Origin: an uncultured bacterium
GTDB lineage: Bacteria; Hydrogenedentota; Hydrogenedentia; Hydrogenedentales; Hydrogenedentaceae
Reading direction: 5' to 3'
NCBI GenBank assembly: GCA_938014335.1
Contig: CALLRP010000003.1
Coordinates: forward strand, 1 to 64,000
DNA: 64,000 bases
The notes beneath the pieces are model-generated. The model had not been told where the DNA came from. It was given only the letters and a program-made list of their open reading frames with translations, and made no database searches. Positions within the stretch are counted from its first letter, which is position 1; every line of letters begins with the position of its first letter. Below, piece after piece: positions 1-8,687 of the stretch. The position numbers and the translations under genes were made by a program.

Positions 1-509
1 TCGGTTATGCAGGATTTATCATATTAGCGGCAGGTGCAATGGATATGGTTGATGGTAGATTAGCTAGATTATCAGGTCAAGCACATCCTTTTGGTGCATT
101 GTATGATTCTGTTGTAGATCGCTATTCGGAGTTAATCATGTTTTTTGGGTTTTGCTATTACACGGTAACACAAGATTATTTATTGACCTCTATATTTTGC
201 TTTATTGCAATGATAGGTTCTATAATGGTCAGTTACACTAGAGCAAGGGCTGAAGGATTAGGTGTAAATGCTAGTGTTGGAATTATGCAACGTCCCGAAC
301 GAATAGTACTTGTTGCTGTTTCTAGTATTCTAACTAGTATCATTTCAGGCCAAATAGGTGGAGATTATAAGGTAGAAGTCGATTGGTTGTCACAACCTGC
401 CTTTGAGACGATTTCAGTATTTAGTTGGCCAATCTTCATTTTAGCGATTTCAGCTAATATAACAGCACTTAGAAGGCTGTTTTTTGCAAAAAAGGAGCTA
501 TATAAATAG
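1..509 (+). CDS. CDP-alcohol phosphatidyltransferase, 5' end outside the window
   Basis: This is an integral membrane enzyme that transfers a phosphatidyl group from a CDP-diacylglycerol-type donor to an alcohol in phospholipid synthesis. The reading frame is open from base 3, so the true start lies upstream. The complete family signature D-x2-D-G-x2-A-R-x8-G-x3-D-x3-D is present just after base 40, with all four aspartates that bind metal and substrate. Several hydrophobic segments follow. The stretch YTRARAEGLG followed by an RPER motif resembles the inositol-phosphate and archaetidylinositol-phosphate synthase branch, but the alcohol substrate cannot be fixed from this fragment. The gene ends at TAG about 110 bases before the convergent end of the peptide-transporter operon. 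Confidence 0.85.
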   Translation, partial: GYAGFIILAAGAMDMVDGRLARLSGQAHPFGALYDSVVDRYSELIMFFGFCYYTVTQDYLLTSIFCFIAMIGSIMVSYTRARAEGLGVNASVGIMQRPERIVLVAVSSILTSIISGQIGGDYKVEVDWLSQPAFETISVFSWPIFILAISANITALRRLFFAKKELYK

Positions 510-619
510 TTTTTAGGTTCTTTCGAACCAAATCTTGCCTTTTTAAAGCTATTATTTTGGAATTTACTATTAAAAATAATAAAGTAATTTAAATGGGATG
601 AATAAGTAAAGCATTTTTC

Positions 620-1618
620 CTATACAGTGGTTTTTTCTGGGGTATTGGCAAAGACCCAGCAGGCGGAACGGTGGGTTTCAGATATTCTAAAGAGGGGAGG
701 AGTTTCGTTTTTGCATTGTTCTGTCGCATAGGGACAACGGGGGTGAAATGAACAGCCCGGAGGTGGATTTACAGGACTGGGTGGTTCGCCTTGTGCCAAT
801 AATTTAGGAAGGGTGGCGGAAGGGTCCGGTTTGGGAATGGCACTCAGTAATGCCTTTGTATAGGGATGATTGGGAGAATCAAAGAGAATATCTGTGGGTG
901 CTTCTTCAACAATCTTGCCTAAATACATCACCAATACACGGTCGGAGATATGGCGAACTACACCTAAATCGTGAGAGATAATTAAATAGGTTAAATGTAA
1001 TTTTTCCTGTAATTCCATCAATAAATTTAAGATTTGTGCCTGCACAGAGACATCGAGGGCAGAAACAGGCTCATCTGCTACAAGGAGTGACGGATTTACT
1101 GCCAAAGCCCGTGCGATACCTATACGCTGTCGTTGTCCACCACTAAATTCGTGTGGGTAGCGATACATAGCATCTGTATTAAGTCCAACCAATTGTAATA
1201 GATACTCAATATGTTCTGTAATTTTTTCTCTTGAGATGATTCTATGAACAAGCAAGACTTCTGCCAACATGGAGTAAACGGTCATCCGTGGATTGAGTGA
1301 ACTGTATGGGTCCTGGAATATAATTTGGATTTTGCGTCGGATGTTCCGTAATTCGCCTGATTTTAGTGTTGTTAAGTCCACACCATTAAAAACGATAGAG
1401 CCTTCTGTCGGTTCGACTAAACGGAGGATAAGCCGTGCCACAGTGGTTTTGCCACTCCCACTTTCGCCCACCAGACTTACTGTTTCGCCGGGATATACAT
1501 TGAAAGAGACATGGTCAACCGCTCGGACATAGCCTCGTGCTTTCGTAAACAGTCCCCCACCGACAGGATAATATTTTGTAAGATTATCTACCTTTAAATA
1601 AGGTTCCTTACCATTCAT
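620..1618 (-). CDS. oppF: Peptide ABC transporter ATP-binding protein (OppF/DppF type)
   Basis: This is one of two ATPase subunits powering a dipeptide/oligopeptide importer on the cytoplasmic face of the membrane. Walker A is GESGSGKT at residues 51-58, the ABC signature is FSGGQRQR, and Walker B is LLVADEP. The C-terminal oligopeptide-transporter extension carries the C-x-F-H-P-R-C-P pattern with a further cysteine. I chose the ATG at 1618 (332 residues): an AAAGGAG ribosome site lies just upstream and it sits 13 bases after the oppD stop. A longer in-frame version reaching 1717 would run deep into oppD. It is the last gene of a tightly packed oppABCDF operon. Confidence 0.93.
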   Translation of the reverse strand: MNGKEPYLKVDNLTKYYPVGGGLFTKARGYVRAVDHVSFNVYPGETVSLVGESGSGKTTVARLILRLVEPTEGSIVFNGVDLTTLKSGELRNIRRKIQIIFQDPYSSLNPRMTVYSMLAEVLLVHRIISREKITEHIEYLLQLVGLNTDAMYRYPHEFSGGQRQRIGIARALAVNPSLLVADEPVSALDVSVQAQILNLLMELQEKLHLTYLIISHDLGVVRHISDRVLVMYLGKIVEEAPTDILFDSPNHPYTKALLSAIPKPDPSATLPKLLAQGEPPSPVNPPPGCSFHPRCPYATEQCKNETPPLFRISETHRSACWVFANTPEKTTV

Positions 1619-1631
1619 CGTAAAACTCCTT

Positions 1632-2642
1632 TTATTGTTTCTCTTTGTCACAAAACAGCCAGCATGCGGTTCCCTGTTCTTTATTGAGCCAGAGCCACGG
1701 TGGTTCTTTTTGCTCACAAATCTTCATGGCTTTGGGACAGCGTGGATGGAATCGGCATCCTTTGGGTGGATTTGTAGCGGAAGGGACTGTGCCAGGGATA
1801 GTATTGAGTCGCCTTTTCCCTTTAGAACGTATCGGCAATGAGTCAAAAAGTGCTTTCGTGTAAGGATGGGATGGATTAGAATAAATAATATTAGCACTTC
1901 CCTCTTCGACTTTTTTACCTGCATATAATACTACTATCCAGCGAGCAATTTGAGCTACTACACTCAAATCATGGGAGATGAGTAATAAACTCATTTTTCG
2001 TTCTTGCTGAATGCGACGGAGTAATGCAAGGATTTCTGCTTGTATCGTAACATCCAGGGCGGTTGTGGGCTCATCAGCAATAAGTAATTCGGGCTCACAT
2101 GCTAATGCCATTGCAATCATAGAACGCTGAATAAGCCCCCCCGAAAATTCATGAGGATATTGATGTACACGCATTTTGGGTTCAGGAATGCCTACCCATT
2201 CAAAAAGTTTTTCTATTCGGGTATAACTTTCTTCTTTACTCATCCCGTAGTGATATTTCAGCACATCAGCAATCTGGTCACCGACACAGAAAACAGGATT
2301 CATTGAACTGGTGGGTTCTTGAAAAACCATGGAGATATGTCTCCCACGAATTTTCATTAATTCCTCTTCGGGGAGGGTAAGTAAGTTTTTCCCATGAAAT
2401 AACACTTCCCCTTCAAGGTGTTCTACAGGGGGAGTAGGAAGTAATCGAAGGGTTGTCATGGCAGTTACGGATTTTCCACAACCACTTTCACCGACAAGAG
2501 CAACACTTTCGCCGGGGTGGACAAAGAAGGAGATGTCATCCACAGCATATGCCCGTCCGGTGGGAGTTGAAAAATATACCTTTAAGTTTTTCACATTCAA
2601 AAGAGCATCGTCAGATCTACATAAATCGTTCATATCGTTCAC
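1632..2642 (-). CDS. oppD: Peptide ABC transporter ATP-binding protein (OppD/DppD type)
   Basis: This is the second ATPase subunit of the peptide importer, 336 residues. Walker A GESGCGKS is at residues 51-58, the signature region reads FSGGLIQR (the usual form is LSGGMRQR), and Walker B is LLIADEP. The C-terminal domain keeps the cysteine-rich C-x-F-H-P-R-C-P motif known from Opp and Dpp ATPases. Its start overlaps the stop of the permease gene oppC by four bases, which indicates translational coupling. It pairs with OppF to form the heterodimeric motor. Confidence 0.93.
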   Translation of the reverse strand: MNDMNDLCRSDDALLNVKNLKVYFSTPTGRAYAVDDISFFVHPGESVALVGESGCGKSVTAMTTLRLLPTPPVEHLEGEVLFHGKNLLTLPEEELMKIRGRHISMVFQEPTSSMNPVFCVGDQIADVLKYHYGMSKEESYTRIEKLFEWVGIPEPKMRVHQYPHEFSGGLIQRSMIAMALACEPELLIADEPTTALDVTIQAEILALLRRIQQERKMSLLLISHDLSVVAQIARWIVVLYAGKKVEEGSANIIYSNPSHPYTKALFDSLPIRSKGKRRLNTIPGTVPSATNPPKGCRFHPRCPKAMKICEQKEPPWLWLNKEQGTACWLFCDKEKQ

Positions 2643-3649
2643 CTTAATCGGGGGTCCATAGCATCGCGCAGACCTTCACCTACGAGGTTGAAGGCCGTGA
2701 CGGTGATGAAAATTGCTAATCCGGGGAATAAAACCAGCCACCAGGCAAAATCAACATAACCTTGCGATTGTTTTAAAAGTTCGCCCCAACTGGGTGCAGG
2801 AGGAGGGACGCCGAAACCCAAGAAACTTAGACCACTTTCCATCAATATCGCACCTGCTAATCCGAAGGTTGCACTCACAAATACAGGTCCCATTGCATTA
2901 GGAAGGATATGCCGAAACATGATGCGTGTGTTATTCAATCCTAATGCTTGTGAGGCTAATACATATTCCATTTGTCTTTGTTTCAGGAACTCACCACGAA
3001 CTAACCGTGCCACTCCAGGCCAGCCGGTTAAACCAATAACTATCATAATTGTCCAGATACTCGGGGGCAAGAATGCCATTACGGTGATAATCAAGAAGAA
3101 AGTGGGGATAACTAACATCAATTCGATAAATCGCAGAACCAATGTATCTACCCACTTACCAAAATAGCCTGCGAGGGAACCTAATACGATACCGATAATC
3201 ACTGCGATACCGACAGCCACGAAGCCAACGCTTAATGATAAACGAGACCCCCAAATCATTCGGCTGAGGACATCGCGTCCGCGGTCATCTGTTCCTAACC
3301 AGTGTATTCGATTCGGTGATTGTAGGCTATGCTCCAAGTTTTGTCGAAAGGGTCCATGAGGAATGGGCGGTTTTACCATCCAGTCGCCGTCGGACGGTTG
3401 CCAACGGTCAAAATTTGCATACAAATTCTCAGCTTGTAAATCGGAATACGTTATGACATTTGGGAAAATATAGAGTTGGCCCCCTTTATATAATAAGATT
3501 GGAATGTCGTTAGCAATAAACGGAGCCAGAAGCGCAATGAGACCCAATACGATAATTACTATTAAAGCGAAAAGAGAAAGACGGTGTTTATTGAACTCTC
3601 GCCAGACTGTATTCCAATAACTATGTGGGTTATAAGATTTTCTAAACAC
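2639..3649 (-). CDS. oppC: Peptide ABC transporter permease (OppC/DppC type)
   Basis: This is an inner-membrane permease of the peptide importer, 336 residues. A first membrane helix lies at about residues 20-45. A roughly 90-residue extracytoplasmic insertion follows, before a G-T-D-D-x-G-R-D-V motif that is typical of the OppC branch. The remaining helices and the cytoplasmic EAA loop (LARLVRGEFLK, then QALGLNN) contact the ATPases. The ending DAMDPRLR is characteristic of the family. It overlaps oppD and is nine bases from oppB. Confidence 0.92.
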   Translation of the reverse strand: MFRKSYNPHSYWNTVWREFNKHRLSLFALIVIIVLGLIALLAPFIANDIPILLYKGGQLYIFPNVITYSDLQAENLYANFDRWQPSDGDWMVKPPIPHGPFRQNLEHSLQSPNRIHWLGTDDRGRDVLSRMIWGSRLSLSVGFVAVGIAVIIGIVLGSLAGYFGKWVDTLVLRFIELMLVIPTFFLIITVMAFLPPSIWTIMIVIGLTGWPGVARLVRGEFLKQRQMEYVLASQALGLNNTRIMFRHILPNAMGPVFVSATFGLAGAILMESGLSFLGFGVPPPAPSWGELLKQSQGYVDFAWWLVLFPGLAIFITVTAFNLVGEGLRDAMDPRLR

Positions 3650-3657
3650 CTTTGTTT

Positions 3658-4653
3658 CTACTCCAGTCGAATTCTTGGGTCAACAATTGCATACAGGACA
3701 TCACTCAAAACGAGCCCTATTAAGGTTAAAAAAGTGGATATAGTAAAGACGCCCATAATCAGGGGGTAGTCTCGTGTCAATACGGCTTCAAAGCCCAATC
3801 GCCCCATGCCGGGAATGGAAAATATCGTCTCGATAATCACGCTTCCCCCTATAAGTCCTGGTAAAAGACCTGCAAATAAAGTAATAATGGGAATGAGTGA
3901 ATTACGCATGGCATATTTAAATACGATAATTCTTTCTGAAAAGCCATAAGCCCGTGCAGTGCGGATATAGTCCTGCCGTATTGCATCTAACATACCCGTT
4001 CGCATGTAGCGTGACAAACCTGCCAATCCCGCATAGGTCATACAGAATAGGGGTAAAACCATGTGCCACACTCGGTCTAACAGCCAGCCAAACCATGTAT
4101 ACTGGTTTGCATCAATACTGTTGATGCCATTCACCGGGAACAAATTCCACCAATCGCCCCCTCCTAAAAATAGAATTAAAAGCATGGCGACCCAAAAACT
4201 GGGAAGGCTATATAGCAGGAATAAGAGGAGGGTAATAATTTGGTCGGATATAGAGCGTTGATGAGTGGCGGAGTAAGTACCTAAGGGGATGGCAATGAGA
4301 TAAATGAGCAGAGTTTCTAATATTGTGAATTGTAGAGTTATTGGAAGTGTCTCTGCGATTTTCTCCATCACGGAACGCTGGTCTTTGTAACTTCTGCCGA
4401 AGTCTAACCGAATCATACGACCTAACCACAAGGCATATTGCACGAGAATAGGTTTGTCCAGTCCATATAAAGCTTTAGTTTGTTCAATAATTTTTTCCGT
4501 TTCGATATTTGCACGCATAGCACCGCCTTCGCCCCGTAATTTGAAAGCCACAGGACTACCCGGTGCTAACTGAATAATTGCAAAGGTTATCAGGCTAACT
4601 CCGATAAAGGTGGGAATGATTAAGATAAGCCTTTTTAATATGTATGCATACAT
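3658..4653 (-). CDS. oppB: Peptide ABC transporter permease (OppB/DppB type)
   Basis: This is the partner permease, 331 residues. The N-terminus (KRLILIIPTFIGVSLITF) is the standard first helix of OppB/DppB. The sequence then shows the PGSPV element, the LYGLDKP motif of the periplasmic loop, four further helices and the EAA loop around YIRTARAYGFSER. It ends YAIVDPRIRLE, as family members do. It lies six bases downstream of oppA and nine upstream of oppC, so the five genes form one transcription unit. Confidence 0.92.
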   Translation of the reverse strand: MYAYILKRLILIIPTFIGVSLITFAIIQLAPGSPVAFKLRGEGGAMRANIETEKIIEQTKALYGLDKPILVQYALWLGRMIRLDFGRSYKDQRSVMEKIAETLPITLQFTILETLLIYLIAIPLGTYSATHQRSISDQIITLLLFLLYSLPSFWVAMLLILFLGGGDWWNLFPVNGINSIDANQYTWFGWLLDRVWHMVLPLFCMTYAGLAGLSRYMRTGMLDAIRQDYIRTARAYGFSERIIVFKYAMRNSLIPIITLFAGLLPGLIGGSVIIETIFSIPGMGRLGFEAVLTRDYPLIMGVFTISTFLTLIGLVLSDVLYAIVDPRIRLE

Positions 4654-4659
4654 GCCTTT

Positions 4660-6342
4660 TTATTTCTCCTTCGTGTGGACATATCGCTGTAAATCGGTCG
4701 GGACAAACCATTCTCTTTCGTAGATACCGAAGGGATAAACGCGAATGCCATGTACTCGTTTATCTACCGCGGTAATGGCTTTGGGTGCCATCAGGAAGGT
4801 ATAAGGTTGGGCCTCGTTCACAATTTCTTGAAATCTGCGGTATAACTGTATTCGTTCCTGTCGGTCAAAAGAGATTCGGGCTTGTTCAATCAGTCGGTCT
4901 GCCTCTTCATTGATAAATCCAACATAGTTAGAGCCTTTCTCTGCCTGGCTGGAATGCCATACCTGATACGGGTCGGGGTCGGGGGGCATCTGCCAGCCCA
5001 TTAGAACCGCATCGAAATTGCGTGCATCTACTCGCTCTAATAGCGAAGCCCATTCTAACTGCCGTATCTGCATCTGGATTCCCGCACGTTTTAGGTCTTC
5101 CTGATAGACTGTTAGTATCCGTTCTGCAATGGGATTGCTGTTCGTGGTCATGACTTCAAAAGATAGGGCTATACCGTTCTTATCACGGATACCATCCCTG
5201 TCATGGTCTATCCAATCGGCTCCATCCAACAACTTCTTGGCTCCTTCTGGGTCATATTTCCATCGTTTAATTTCAGAGTGGTATTCGGGTGTCCCTGGCA
5301 TAAACGGACTGTCTATGGGCTCCGCCATTCCGTAATATAATTTTTCTATAATCTGCTCACGATTAAGCAACATTGTCAAGGCGTGGCGGACTACTTGCTC
5401 TTTTAAAACAGGATTTCGTAGATTCCAGCCAATATAGTTATATGCGGGTCGTGGATATATAAATATATTAAATTTATTTAAAAATGTTTCGGATTGTCCC
5501 CGGCGCACCCAATCTTCTGAACGGATTGCCATGTAATCTAAATCGCCACGGCGTAACTTTAAGAACGAAGCATTATCATCCAGAATAATTTGATAAACAA
5601 TACGGTCGAAGTAAGGTTGTCCTTCATTTTTCCGCCAATAATTGGGATTTCGCTCTAAAACTAACTGTAAACCCGTCTGCCATTCTTTTAACACATACGG
5701 ACCCGAGCCGATGGGGTTCCGATTGTTCGGATGGTTATTGAAATCTCCCTGTCCGTAGATATGTTCGGGTAGTATTTCTAACAAACCCAGCATTACCGCA
5801 TGTTGATAATAAGGCTTTTTACAATGATATCGAACGGTGTACTTATCTATAATCTCACAGGACTCCACATCCATATAGTAATTTTTCAAATGGGGCGCAT
5901 CGGTTGGAGGGTCCATGAGTTTATCGAAAGTAAATTTAACATCCTTTGCTGTAAGGGGATGCCCATCCGAGAAACACACATCATTTCGCAAGTAAAAAGT
6001 ATAACTCAAATGGTCTTCGGATACTTCCCATCGGTGAGCCACGCGTGGGATTAGGTCTAATGTTTCGGGATTGCGGTCCAATAGCCCATCGAATATCCAT
6101 GCTAATACCAGAGAGGCATAAGCATCGGTACTGGTTAATGGATTAAGGTGAGGCATTTCTGCGGACAAACGAGTGATGAGCCAGTCTCCTTGAACAGGGG
6201 GACTGTCTACTCCAAACTCGGTAAGTCCTTTTGAAGTGTTCTCTGTTGGGACAGTTGTCTTCACTGGGGAAAAACAACTCGAGAAGAGAAAGGCTGTTAC
6301 ATAAAAAGGCACCATGAAGGTAATAATAATTCGGTTTGTCAT
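4660..6342 (-). CDS. oppA: Peptide ABC transporter substrate-binding lipoprotein (family 5)
   Basis: This is the solute receptor of the importer, 560 residues, a normal length for SBP family 5. The signal sequence ends in the lipobox LFSSC, so it is probably a lipoprotein anchored through Cys23. Family landmarks include the early YASLVLAWIFDGL block, the FSDGHPLTAKDVKFTFDK block, and the central NPIGSGPYVLKEWQTG segment. The region around DPDPYQVWHSSQ is the hinge and substrate loop. Its position as first gene of oppABCDF is standard. The ligand, whether peptide, nickel or sugar, cannot be read from the sequence. The upstream ribosome site is weak. Confidence 0.92.
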   Translation of the reverse strand: MTNRIIITFMVPFYVTAFLFSSCFSPVKTTVPTENTSKGLTEFGVDSPPVQGDWLITRLSAEMPHLNPLTSTDAYASLVLAWIFDGLLDRNPETLDLIPRVAHRWEVSEDHLSYTFYLRNDVCFSDGHPLTAKDVKFTFDKLMDPPTDAPHLKNYYMDVESCEIIDKYTVRYHCKKPYYQHAVMLGLLEILPEHIYGQGDFNNHPNNRNPIGSGPYVLKEWQTGLQLVLERNPNYWRKNEGQPYFDRIVYQIILDDNASFLKLRRGDLDYMAIRSEDWVRRGQSETFLNKFNIFIYPRPAYNYIGWNLRNPVLKEQVVRHALTMLLNREQIIEKLYYGMAEPIDSPFMPGTPEYHSEIKRWKYDPEGAKKLLDGADWIDHDRDGIRDKNGIALSFEVMTTNSNPIAERILTVYQEDLKRAGIQMQIRQLEWASLLERVDARNFDAVLMGWQMPPDPDPYQVWHSSQAEKGSNYVGFINEEADRLIEQARISFDRQERIQLYRRFQEIVNEAQPYTFLMAPKAITAVDKRVHGIRVYPFGIYEREWFVPTDLQRYVHTKEK

Positions 6343-6455
6343 AACACTACTGCTTCTTTACATTTCATATGCTAAATAATATATAATTATCGCATTTCCA
6401 TGCGAATTAATAAAAGAGGATGATACAAAAAACAGATAGAGTTGAGTGATACAAT

Positions 6456-7364
6456 ATGACGCAGAAAGAAATAATCGATACACAAACAATTAACTTAATA
6501 GCATCGATGCTTGATGTTCCCACAGAAATTATATATTCGGAGTCGGAAGAGCCTGCTACTGAGTCTATGTTTAATGATACAAATTCGCTCTGGGTTCGGA
6601 CAATAGACAATCAATTCTGTGGGATAGTTAATGATAGTAATGATTTTAAGTTAATATATACAACAGCGAAAAGAAGGGGAAAAGAAGGGGACCCTATTTT
6701 GATTCAGCGGGGGTTAGAGGGGAAAAACTGTTATTTAATTGGTTTTCGAATGGCATACCATTTTCTTCCTGTGGAAATAATAGGAGTTGAATTTATACCG
6801 GGGAATTATCGCATTCCACGATTACTCTGGCTTCCTGTAGAGTGTTCGGGAAAGGAAATAAAAGCCATAACCGAAAAGGCTAAAACGGTTGCTCATGAGC
6901 TTCCCATTGGATATTACGGTGTGTTATTTGAGTTCGTAATAAATTCCCAGGGTGTATTTCTATCCTATATTAATCCCTTTTTCCAGCCTGATGAAGGAAT
7001 GTGTCAAATCTGTAAAGAAGGTACAGGAATTGATTTAGTGCAGATACATCAGACGGTAGAAAAGAAGGGTATTGTTACTTCTATCCCGACACGGGAATTA
7101 GGATGTGCTATTGCTTGGATTATTCCTCATAGCGGGGTTGTGCAAAGTATTAAGAATGTGGAGAAGGTACAAAATACCGAGGGGGTAAAACAAGTAACCC
7201 TTCATGTTCAGGAAGGGGATGCATTAACACATGTAACAAGTGTTGAATCAAGAGATAAAGTTGGATATGTTATTGCAATTGGACCTGATGCTTTTACCGC
7301 AAGAAACCGTGCCTTGTCTGCTGTGTCGAGAATACAAATTAATACAAGTAATCTAATATTGTGA
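6456..7364 (+). CDS. Degenerate ATP-grasp-family protein
   Basis: This 302-residue protein has no signal peptide. The C-terminal half follows ATP-grasp ligases: a GYYGVLFEFV strand, then SYINPFFQPDEG at the place of the metal- and ATP-binding IEINPR segment, then a TGIDLV helix, and a final small domain with SGVVQSIKNVEKVQ and KVGYVIAIG. That last domain is like those found after the catalytic core in L-amino-acid ligases. The conserved arginine after N-P is replaced by phenylalanine, and the N-terminal pre-ATP-grasp and glycine-rich loop regions are not recognisable. It may have lost catalysis. It is transcribed divergently from oppA. Confidence 0.5.
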   Translation: MTQKEIIDTQTINLIASMLDVPTEIIYSESEEPATESMFNDTNSLWVRTIDNQFCGIVNDSNDFKLIYTTAKRRGKEGDPILIQRGLEGKNCYLIGFRMAYHFLPVEIIGVEFIPGNYRIPRLLWLPVECSGKEIKAITEKAKTVAHELPIGYYGVLFEFVINSQGVFLSYINPFFQPDEGMCQICKEGTGIDLVQIHQTVEKKGIVTSIPTRELGCAIAWIIPHSGVVQSIKNVEKVQNTEGVKQVTLHVQEGDALTHVTSVESRDKVGYVIAIGPDAFTARNRALSAVSRIQINTSNLIL

Positions 7365-7377
7365 AGAGAATTTTTGA

Positions 7378-7422
7378 GTTGGACGAGTCAGACGGGGCAT
7401 ACAAGTCAGACAGGTCGAACAG
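7378..7422. repeat. Array of five 9-bp units (GTCGGACAA family), copy 1
   Basis: Five consecutive 9-mers occur without spacers: GTTGGACGA, GTCAGACGG, GGCATACAA, GTCAGACAG, GTCGAACAG. The array fills the gap between two convergent genes. It is one of seven related arrays in this window. Confidence 0.8.
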
Positions 7423-7426
7423 AGAC

Positions 7427-8554
7427 TTATACACGGAGGAACCATTTTTTGCGGTAGAGTAAGTATAGAATACTCCATGTGATAACCAGGACTAATACAG
7501 GTAGGATGTGTTGAAGAATCCACAGAGGGAACCGATTTCCAATAACCCAAAGAAGTGCTTCTTCTATAAATGGAGCGCCCATGTAGGCAATAATGGCATT
7601 GGAACCTATCACCATGAAGGGGAATGCCCATGTTATAAGTCCGCCTATTTCTATTATCAAATAGAACAGAGCCATTAATAGAAACGACCATCCGCCCGCC
7701 CACAATACCATGGAACTGCTCCAGATATGCTTGATAATAGGAAAATGGAATGACCATAACCAACCAAGTGCCAGACATAAAATACCTACACCGATTAATG
7801 CCCAGAAAGTTTTCCAACGGCTCTGAAATGTCCGCAATATGTGCCCTGCATGTGTCCCTAACATAACTGTGGCACCGAAACCTAAACCACTTAATATCCA
7901 GGTGTAATGGGTTCCATCACGAAATCTGCCTAAAATAAGTTCATCCACATACATAGCCCAATTTTGTTCCGGTTGTAATACGCCTATACCGACACCGGGG
8001 AGAGGAATAAACATCATCCACACCCAATATGTGATGAGCAAAGCAAAAGTTACAAGTATATGAAAACATAACGGAATATATAAAAACACAAGGGAAGCAA
8101 TTAAATAACCTACAGCAATGGCTTGGAGTGTATTGCTAAATAAATGGAGTTTGTTTATATCAAAGGAAAGCAGATTACCTTGTGCAATCATTCCTAAAAT
8201 CCAGAGGAGAATAACCCTGCGGATTAATCGGACATAAAATTTTTTGTGACTCCCTTGTCCCTGTATATATTTGTTCATGGAAAAAGGGATAGTAATACCA
8301 GTAATGAAAAGGAATAGAGGCATAATCATGTCCCATGCAGAGAAACCTTCCCACTCCGGGTGGGAAAGTTGGTATTGTAACCATAGAGGGACACTGCCCA
8401 GTATGAGGGTAATGAAACTAACGAGGACCTCTTTCCCCTGCATAATCCAGAACATATCAAAACCGCGGAGTGCGTCTACGGATAACATGCGAGGAATAGA
8501 AATAGTGGCAGTTTCCTTTTGTAAAGTAGATAGGTTTCCGTTAATCTGACTCAT
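7427..8554 (-). CDS. DUF5009 / NagX-like membrane acyltransferase
   Basis: This 375-residue polytopic membrane protein is related to heparan-alpha-glucosaminide N-acetyltransferase-like proteins of the DUF5009 type. The hallmark is the early SVDALRGFDMFWIM segment (about residues 24-37). It is followed by an EWEGFSAWDMIMPLFLF block with the first buried helices, and the conserved GITIPFS turn. About ten membrane segments are visible. Family members are thought to acetylate sugars across the membrane, so a role in amino-sugar or glycan processing is plausible but not shown. It is convergent with the ATP-grasp gene, with a 9-bp-unit array between them. Confidence 0.8.
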   Translation of the reverse strand: MSQINGNLSTLQKETATISIPRMLSVDALRGFDMFWIMQGKEVLVSFITLILGSVPLWLQYQLSHPEWEGFSAWDMIMPLFLFITGITIPFSMNKYIQGQGSHKKFYVRLIRRVILLWILGMIAQGNLLSFDINKLHLFSNTLQAIAVGYLIASLVFLYIPLCFHILVTFALLITYWVWMMFIPLPGVGIGVLQPEQNWAMYVDELILGRFRDGTHYTWILSGLGFGATVMLGTHAGHILRTFQSRWKTFWALIGVGILCLALGWLWSFHFPIIKHIWSSSMVLWAGGWSFLLMALFYLIIEIGGLITWAFPFMVIGSNAIIAYMGAPFIEEALLWVIGNRFPLWILQHILPVLVLVITWSILYLLYRKKWFLRV

Positions 8555-8639
8555 AGAAAGTCCCCTTGGGATAAATCTTGTTTGTTATCAATGGTTTCAT
8601 TATAATGTATAGAAGGAGAGCGAACAAATTGTCATTAAA

Positions 8640-8675
8640 GTCGGACGAGTCAGAAAGAGCTGACCTGTCTGACAA
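8640..8675. repeat. Array of four 9-bp units (GTCGGACAA family), copy 2
   Basis: The units are GTCGGACGA, GTCAGAAAG, AGCTGACCT and GTCTGACAA. The array lies between two minus-strand genes, just downstream of the stop of the secreted glycosidase-like gene. The last half is roughly the reverse complement of the unit, so a small hairpin is possible. Confidence 0.7.
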
Positions 8676-8687
8676 AAAAAACATAGA

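Noticed and set aside
7353..7817. Open frame overlapping the DUF5009 gene in another frame
   Set aside because: The DUF5009 protein in the main frame is a clear family member, and this alternative would only re-read its 3' half.
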